A stretch of 64,000 bases of DNA from Aplysia californica (lineage: Eukaryota; Mollusca; Gastropoda; Aplysiida; Aplysiidae). Positions within the stretch are counted from its first letter, which is position 1. Every line of letters starts with the position of its first letter. The DNA is taken from the NCBI RefSeq assembly GCF_000002075.1, contig NW_004798212.1, forward strand, positions 138,636 through 202,635, given 5' to 3'. The notes below the pieces were generated by a model. That model worked only from the letters and a program-made list of their open reading frames with translations, was not told where the DNA came from and made no database searches. Shown piece after piece: positions 1 through 64,000 of the stretch. A program made the position numbers and the translations under genes.

Positions 1-142
1 GGTCTAGCGAGCAGGCGAGTGAGTGTGCATGTATAAAACATCCAAATGTTGGCTACAAATTTACATACATAGCCTTCAAACATCTGTCGGCGTTGTCTTT
101 TCTCCTTTATTTTTAGGTCCGTTAAACTCAACTAATATTCGT

Positions 143-191
143 CACTTATGTGACCTATTTGTGTTGCAAGTGCCGTGAAACACTTACTGAA
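143..191 (+). repeat. Short 3' fragment of the SINE family
   Basis: The stretch with TGACCTATTTGTG followed by GCAAGTGCCGTGAAACAC resembles the 3' end of the SINE at 2691-3234 (TGACCTTTTGCAG, then GCGAGCGCCGTAAAACAC). It is probably a degraded 3' remnant. It is short, so the call is tentative. Confidence 0.3.
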
Positions 192-378
192 AATATCCTT
201 TCTTGAAAACACACGAACGCTCTCACGTTCACTACTCAATGCGTGTGGAAAACCTAAGCGGAGTAACCCCGGGGTACCTTTGGGCAGTTCAAGAGTGTCG
301 TGATTACTTCCCCTTATATAAGTACAGCAGCCGGAAATTGGGTTGAAAAGACCGACAACTTTGTTGCTGTCAATTCTG

Positions 379-467
379 GTCACGTGACTGCCAAGTGTCG
401 CAAGATGGAGGACAGCTTGTTTGGAATGCAGGTGTGCAAACAGGTTGACAACAATGATGATTTTTAA
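379..467 (+). promoter_or_regulatory. Candidate promoter and first untranslated exon
   Basis: GTCACGTGAC at 379-388 is a perfect E-box palindrome of the type bound by USF/MiT-TFE factors. CAAGATGGAG at 401-410 resembles the YY1 site found at many TATA-less start sites. An AA|GTAAGT donor follows at 467/468. This is the usual layout of a short first exon, here about 4 kb before the start codon. A 20-codon ORF (405-467) ends with its stop exactly at the donor and would act as an upstream ORF. No transcript supports the link, so this is inference. Confidence 0.3.
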
Positions 468-928
468 GTAAGTCATCATTATTTGCTCTCCCCCCCAAAT
501 GTCGGTTCTGTATAATCAGAGGAACCACATGGTGTTAGAGGAAGAAAATGCTGTGTTGGGGGTTGCATAACTGTCTGATCATAACTTGTAGCACCGAGCA
601 GTAAACATCATAAACTGACTGATGACGAGTCTGTGCACTGCTGACGCCAGTGTCCGTGCTTACCTGACCATGTCCCTGTCCCGTGTGTATCCTCTCCTCG
701 CCATTATTATAGAAGCAGCACTTTTCACTTGTAATAGTTCTTTTCATTTTGCCCTTAAGAAGTTGTTCACAGATTAAAGTGGAGATTGATACTCTTCCTT
801 CTCTCTTCTTGAAGAATAGGCCTAGAATCTAGATCTAGGTCCCTAGGCTAGGTCCTAGGTTGGACTTGCTACACTTGTAACTTGTTGATCATCCACATGA
901 TGCCTCACTGATACTGATATAAAGTAAG

Positions 929-2191
929 CAGTGGCTATTCTCATCCGGGGTGAGAATAGAAAAACCTCGGGTGAGACTTGCCAGCGTAGGCTATTCTCAC
1001 CCGGTGCGAAACAAGACCTGATTTTCCTCATTTTGGCTATTCTCACCCGCCCGGAAGTTCTCGCAAGATCTACTCCTCCCCTCTTCTCTCTCTCTCTGTT
1101 TCTTTCTGAATACTGTCTATCGGTGTGGACGATCAAATTGACCAAAACAAAGTTAAAAAATGATGTTAAAACACAAAAGTAAATTAATTTGGTTGTCTAC
1201 AAAGATGCTACGACTTTTCGAATCGAGCCGAACTACGCGGGTCGCCATTTTGTTTTGTTCTCTCTCTTTCACTCTCTCACTCTCTCTCTCTCCACTGCCC
1301 ACAGTCAAAATTGTACGCTTTTAGTAGGCTACAAGTACAGTTGTAATGGAACGTTTGTTCACAGCACAGAATTCTACAATTTTTCTCTTATCACAGTGTA
1401 GAATTCTGTGGTTTAGGGTGAACGCAAAATTTGTTGACACGCGCACTGGGTGAGAATAGCCACAAGACCCGCCTGCACTATTCTCACCCCGGGTGAGAAT
1501 AGAGGTGGCCTTTTGGAATACTGTCTATCGGTGTGGATGATCAAATTGATAAAAGCCAAGAAAAAATTACGTTATAGCACAAAAGTAAGCTAATTTGATC
1601 GTCTTCAAAGATGCTATATATGGCTATTTCACTGTTCAAATCGAGCCGAACTACGCGGGTCGCCATTTTGTTTTGCCCGGAAGTTCTCGCAAGATCTACT
1701 CCTCCCCTCTCTCTCTCTCTCTGTCTTTTTCTGAATACTGTCTATTGGTGTGGACAATCAAATTGACCAAACAAAGTTAAAAAATGATGTTAAAACACAA
1801 AAGTAAACTAATTTGGTTTTCTACAAAGATGCTACGGCTATTTAACTTTTCGAATCGAGCCGAACTACGCAGGTCGCCATTTTGTTTTGACCGGAAGTTC
1901 TCACGCTACTCCTCTCTCTCTCTGAGCTCTCTCTCTTTCTCTCTCTCTCTCTCCACTGCCCACAGACAAAATTGTACGCTTTTAGTAGGCTACAGTTGTA
2001 ATGGAATGTTTGTTCACGGCACAGAATTCTACAATTTTTCTGTTATCACAGTGTAGAATTCTGTGGTTTAGGGTGAACGCAAAATTTGTTGGCCTAGATC
2101 TAGGCTATAACGGTGAACGCGCACCGGGTGAGAATAGCCAAAAGACTCGCCTGCACTATTCTCACCCGGGGTGAGAATAGAGGTGGCCTAT
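929..2191. mobile_element. Non-autonomous DNA transposon with palindromic ends, possibly MULE-like, with internal tandem units
   Basis: Each end carries two copies of CTATTCTCACCC or its complement, the outer one forming a near-perfect 25-bp palindrome with GGGTGAGAATAG. The left end (about 933-1005) matches the reverse complement of the right end (about 2117-2185). TATAAAGTAA occurs at 919-928 and again at 2192-2201, a plausible 10-bp target duplication, which suits Mutator-like elements. A second right-end copy at 1441-1510 shows that two copies lie in tandem or one is nested. An internal unit of about 150-160 bp recurs at 1108-1257, 1516-1675 and 1733-1889. No transposase is visible. Confidence 0.5.
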
Positions 2192-2447
2192 TATAAAGTA
2201 ACTGGCCCACTCAATAGGCCTAATAGCTGCTGAGGACTGAATTTGTTGTGCATTATATACCCCATGTGATGTTTGCAAATTTAGAGTAATACTAAAGCTA
2301 CTCAAACATTACTAATTACACTGGACTGAGGCTACTGTATTGTTAATGTTGATATAATTTTGTGGATAGAGGATTGAATAGATTATATTTATTTTACGAA
2401 GTGGCTAGCCGTACTAGAGATCTAGTATCATTAGAGATCTAGTAATT

Positions 2448-2676
2448 ATTCAGGTTTAAAATACATGCATGTCAGTTTGCAAGGCACCTTTTGGTTTCGT
2501 CTGAAATACACATTTTTATACCTTTGGTATTGCAAACTAAAATTTTATTTACAATTCAGAGCTATCATTATTAAGTACGGCTAGCCTGCCAGTCTAATCT
2601 AGCGGTCCTTAAGTACGGCTAGCCAAGCAGTCCAGCCGTACTTATTTTAGGCCCTTTTAGAAACCTGCTGTGTACA
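2448..2676 (+). repeat. Tandem repeat unit interrupted by a SINE (left copy)
   Basis: The segment starting ATTCAGGTTTAAAATAC and ending in GTACGGCTAGCC-type motifs is repeated at about 3241-3432, starting ATTGAGGTTTAAAATTA, with several shared blocks such as AAGGCACCTTTTGGTTTC. The two units are diverged. The SINE at 2691-3234 landed at the start of the second unit. Confidence 0.55.
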
Positions 2677-2690
2677 CAGGTCTATTCAGG

Positions 2691-3234
2691 GGCTCTCGTG
2701 GCCTAGAGGTAAAGGTGTTGGCCTCTCATTCAAAGGTTCCAGGTTTGAATCTGGGTGGCTACCTAAAAATTTTCTTCTCTAAACTTGTCTACTTTCACCT
2801 TCTTTCCTGCTTTTTAGCAATGTTCTGTCGTCTGCTTTCGACTCCTCTTTCTGCCCCCACCCCCTCACCTCCTTTGCCCCCTCCTCTGGGCTCCTGACTC
2901 TTTCTGCAGCCTTTCCACTGTTACTCCTTTGCTCCTTCCTACTGCACTGTCTTTCAGCCACACCCCTGATCTTCTGGTAGGAAAGATCTACACCTTGCCT
3001 TCTCGGACAAGGGCAAAAAATCTCGGAGGGCCCTGTGCAAGTTGCGCACGTTAAAGATCCCTTGGTGGTCTAAAATCGATAAGAGTAGGCTTCTGCTGCC
3101 ACCCGGGCAAAATTCAAAATTTCAGGCCTACCAACTGAAAAAGTTTAATGTGTCGTGCATGCTCATATGACCTTTTGCAGATTGCGAGCGCCGTAAAACA
3201 CTTTTACTCCCCCCCAAAAAACCAAAAAAAACCC
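2691..3234 (+). mobile_element. tRNA-derived SINE, full length, with target-site duplication
   Basis: A Pol III A box (TGGCCTAGAGG, 2699-2709) and B box (GGTTTGAATC, 2742-2751) sit at the 5' end in tRNA-like spacing. A conserved body follows, including CGTTAAAGATCCC and GCGAGCGCCGTAAAACAC, then a C/A-rich tail. CAGGTCTATTCAGG (2677-2690) before and CAGGTCTATTGAGG (3235-3248) after form a 14-bp duplication with one mismatch. The well-kept duplication suggests a fairly recent insertion. Related 3' ends occur at 143-191 and 63383-63440. Confidence 0.75.
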
Positions 3235-3240
3235 CAGGTC

Positions 3241-3432
3241 TATTGAGGTTTAAAATTATGCACTGTCAGTAAGGCACCTTTTGGTTTCATCTCAAATACA
3301 AATACTTTAGGTATTACCAGGTAAAAGTTTGTTTACAATCCAGTAGGCCTATTTTTTTGCTGTTTGTCAGTCTAGCCATCATTATTGAACGGCTAGCCCA
3401 GCCGTCTAGCTGTCATTAAGTACAGCTAGCCT
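3241..3432 (+). repeat. Tandem repeat unit interrupted by a SINE (right copy)
   Basis: Diverged partner of 2448-2676. It keeps the GGTTTAAAAT start, AAGGCACCTTTTGGTTTC and two CGGCTAGCC/CAGCTAGCC motifs. Confidence 0.5.
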
Positions 3433-3858
3433 CTTCCTTTATTTTATTTTCGGTGAGGGCAGATCTAGATCTAGTTTTATAAAAAAATTATGACCATGTT
3501 GTTGTTTTTCTTGTCTTTTAATTATAAAACTGTTTGTCCAGTTTTTGTCTTTTTTGACTCATATACTCGGTTGAATTTATAAGAAGACTTTCTTTGAGAT
3601 GTTCCCCGACCAGGTCTTGGCATATTATTAATTATGATTCATATAAATATGTTCCTTGGTATCGCGAATGAGTGTTCTGGACTGAATATATATGTTTGAA
3701 GGAGAACAGTTTGAGTTAATGTGGCTGCTTGATGGGTACTTCATTAGACATTATATAAAAGGTGGGAAACGTTGCACTTCAAGCTTAGATATTTGTTCAG
3801 TGTTGCTCTTGATAATATTGACCTGATTTTCTACTCGTTCTTTTTTTCTGATCAACAG

Positions 3859-4010
3859 ATCCCCATGGAATATAAAATATAACCACGGATTTTCAGGGGA
3901 TAAGGAGAACCAACAGAAACATTCCAACAGTTGTCATACATTCCTCAATGCAAATGCAAGACACTGCTGACCATTGTAAAAAGGCCAGCAAAGATGTCAG
4001 TGTGCAAAAG
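3859..4010 (+). other. Candidate 5' UTR exon
   Basis: A T-rich tract ending ATCAACAG precedes 3859 and GTAACA follows 4010, so the segment has acceptor and donor consensus. It contains a five-codon upstream ORF (ATG at 3865, ending in TAA) and other stops in all frames, so it cannot be coding. It would lie between the candidate first exon (467) and the start-codon exon. Unproven without RNA. Confidence 0.35.
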
Positions 4011-4439
4011 GTAACACAGTTTATTGTTTTGACTTTGTTTTTGTTTTAATTCCCATAAGCTTTTTATTTTTATTTGTTTCTTTTTTAAAGAAAGGAGAAA
4101 ATTTGGAACCAGGCACTAGTTGAACTGGATGAAAGGGAATTTAATGAAGGAGCTTGTAGCAGAAGAGAACAAATTATCGCTTTCTCCAACATGATGTGCT
4201 ATAGTCTATGTTTGTAAACAAACTTAATTTGTTAGATCCTGGTGTCATTTGAAGAAAAATCCGAAATTTAGGACTTTCATGAATCTCATGTTTTTATTTT
4301 CATAATTTTTATATGTTTAGCAGGAATGCAGTGTGTGTTAAAATTTCTTTAGTCTTAACACTTCCTTTTATTGTTTGTTTTTTCTAAAGTTCCCCAGATT
4401 TCAGTTTCAAAGGTTATTCCTGTTTTTTTTTCTACACAG

Positions 4440-4504
4440 ACATTACTGTAAATAGTAGCTTAGAAAAGACAAGTCCGGTTGGCTGAGGAGAAAGAAAAGC
4501 CAAT
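4440..4504 (+). other. 5' UTR part of the start-codon exon
   Basis: A strong T tract and CTACACAG precede 4440, a good acceptor. The 65 bases to the ATG have no in-frame ATG. The start at 4505 has AAT before ATG and G after, a favourable context, and opens directly into giantin-like coiled coil. Confidence 0.5.
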
Positions 4505-63634
<59,130 letters not shown>

Positions 63635-63792
63635 GTGGGTACTGGGAGAGAGGAGGAGAGAGAGAGAGAGAGGGGGAGAGAGAGAGAGAGAGAGAGAGTG
63701 ATTGGCCATACGACAGCAGTACGCGGGTGTCTACCAGGCCTACATCACACTGCAGGCTAAGGTGGGTACAAAGAGGGAGGGAGGGAGGGAGG

Positions 63793-63827
<35 letters not shown>

Positions 63828-63904
63828 TGAGAGAGAGAGAGAGGTTGGCCGTACGTCAGCAGTACGCCGGGGTCTACTAGACCTACATCACAGTGCAGGC
63901 TAAG

Positions 63905-64000
63905 GTGGGCACAGAGGGAGGGAGGGAGAGAGAGGGAGGGAGAGAGAGAGAGGGAGAGAGAGAGAGAGAGGGAGGGAGGGAAGAAAAAGAGAGAGAGAGA
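63905..64000 (+). repeat. GA/GGA-rich purine tract to the window end
   Basis: AGAG and GGGA repeats continue from the last exon-end copy to position 64000. The true intron content beyond is not visible. Confidence 0.85.

Noticed and set aside
405-467. Alternative protein start of the giant gene
   Set aside because: The frame ends at the exon border, and joining to candidate downstream leader exons meets stops. The giantin-like N-terminus begins at 4505.
132-479. 115-codon minus-strand open frame at the window start
   Set aside because: It shows no recognisable domain and overlaps the candidate promoter and SINE remnant. Chance is likely.
2691-2765. tRNA gene
   Set aside because: A and B boxes are present but the stem pairing is poor, and a SINE body with target duplication follows. 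It is a tRNA-derived SINE head.

Overview
The window looks like nuclear DNA of a lophotrochozoan, most likely a gastropod mollusc. The grounds are GT-AG introns rich in CT/GA/CA microsatellites, AGATCTAG-rich AT spacers, tRNA-derived SINEs, several MITE families and LINE fragments. The species call is inference. Three runs of N are present: 11633-11775 (143), 45183-45511 (329) and 58892-58991 (exactly 100, probably a nominal gap).

One gene fills almost the whole window on the + strand: a giant coiled-coil protein that I read as the orthologue of giantin (golgin subfamily B member 1, GOLGB1), a Golgi membrane tether. I place its start codon at 4505 and trace 24 coding exons to 63634. Every join keeps the reading frame, giving about 10,688 codons. 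The 3' end, where the family has its membrane anchor, lies beyond the window. The identity rests on remembered local similarity to vertebrate giantin near the N-terminus (exons 1-2), in the middle (exon 11) and near the C-terminus (exons 23-24), plus coiled coil throughout.

Layout: 1-4504 holds a possible promoter (E-box palindrome, first untranslated exon), a palindrome-ended DNA transposon with internal tandem units, a SINE inserted in a tandem repeat, and candidate 5' UTR exons. 4505-16620 holds 16 small exons among repeat-loaded introns (31-, 24- and 32-bp tandem arrays, long CT and GA tracts, a LINE fragment, pogo- and SINE-like elements). 16621-20853 is a 4.2-kb intron with a piggyBac-like MITE. 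20854-43083 is one uninterrupted coding exon of 22,230 bases (7,410 codons). 43084-49099 is a 6-kb intron. 49100-58064 holds three more long exons. 58065-64000 holds four short exons in introns with duplicated segments, MITEs and LINE debris. The last two exons have their 3' ends plus splice donor tandemly triplicated.

The points most worth a second look are the size of the single exon, its recent in-frame 1,041-bp duplication, exact seven-heptad repeats in exon 18, and the triplicated exon ends, one of which offers an in-frame 44-codon extension.
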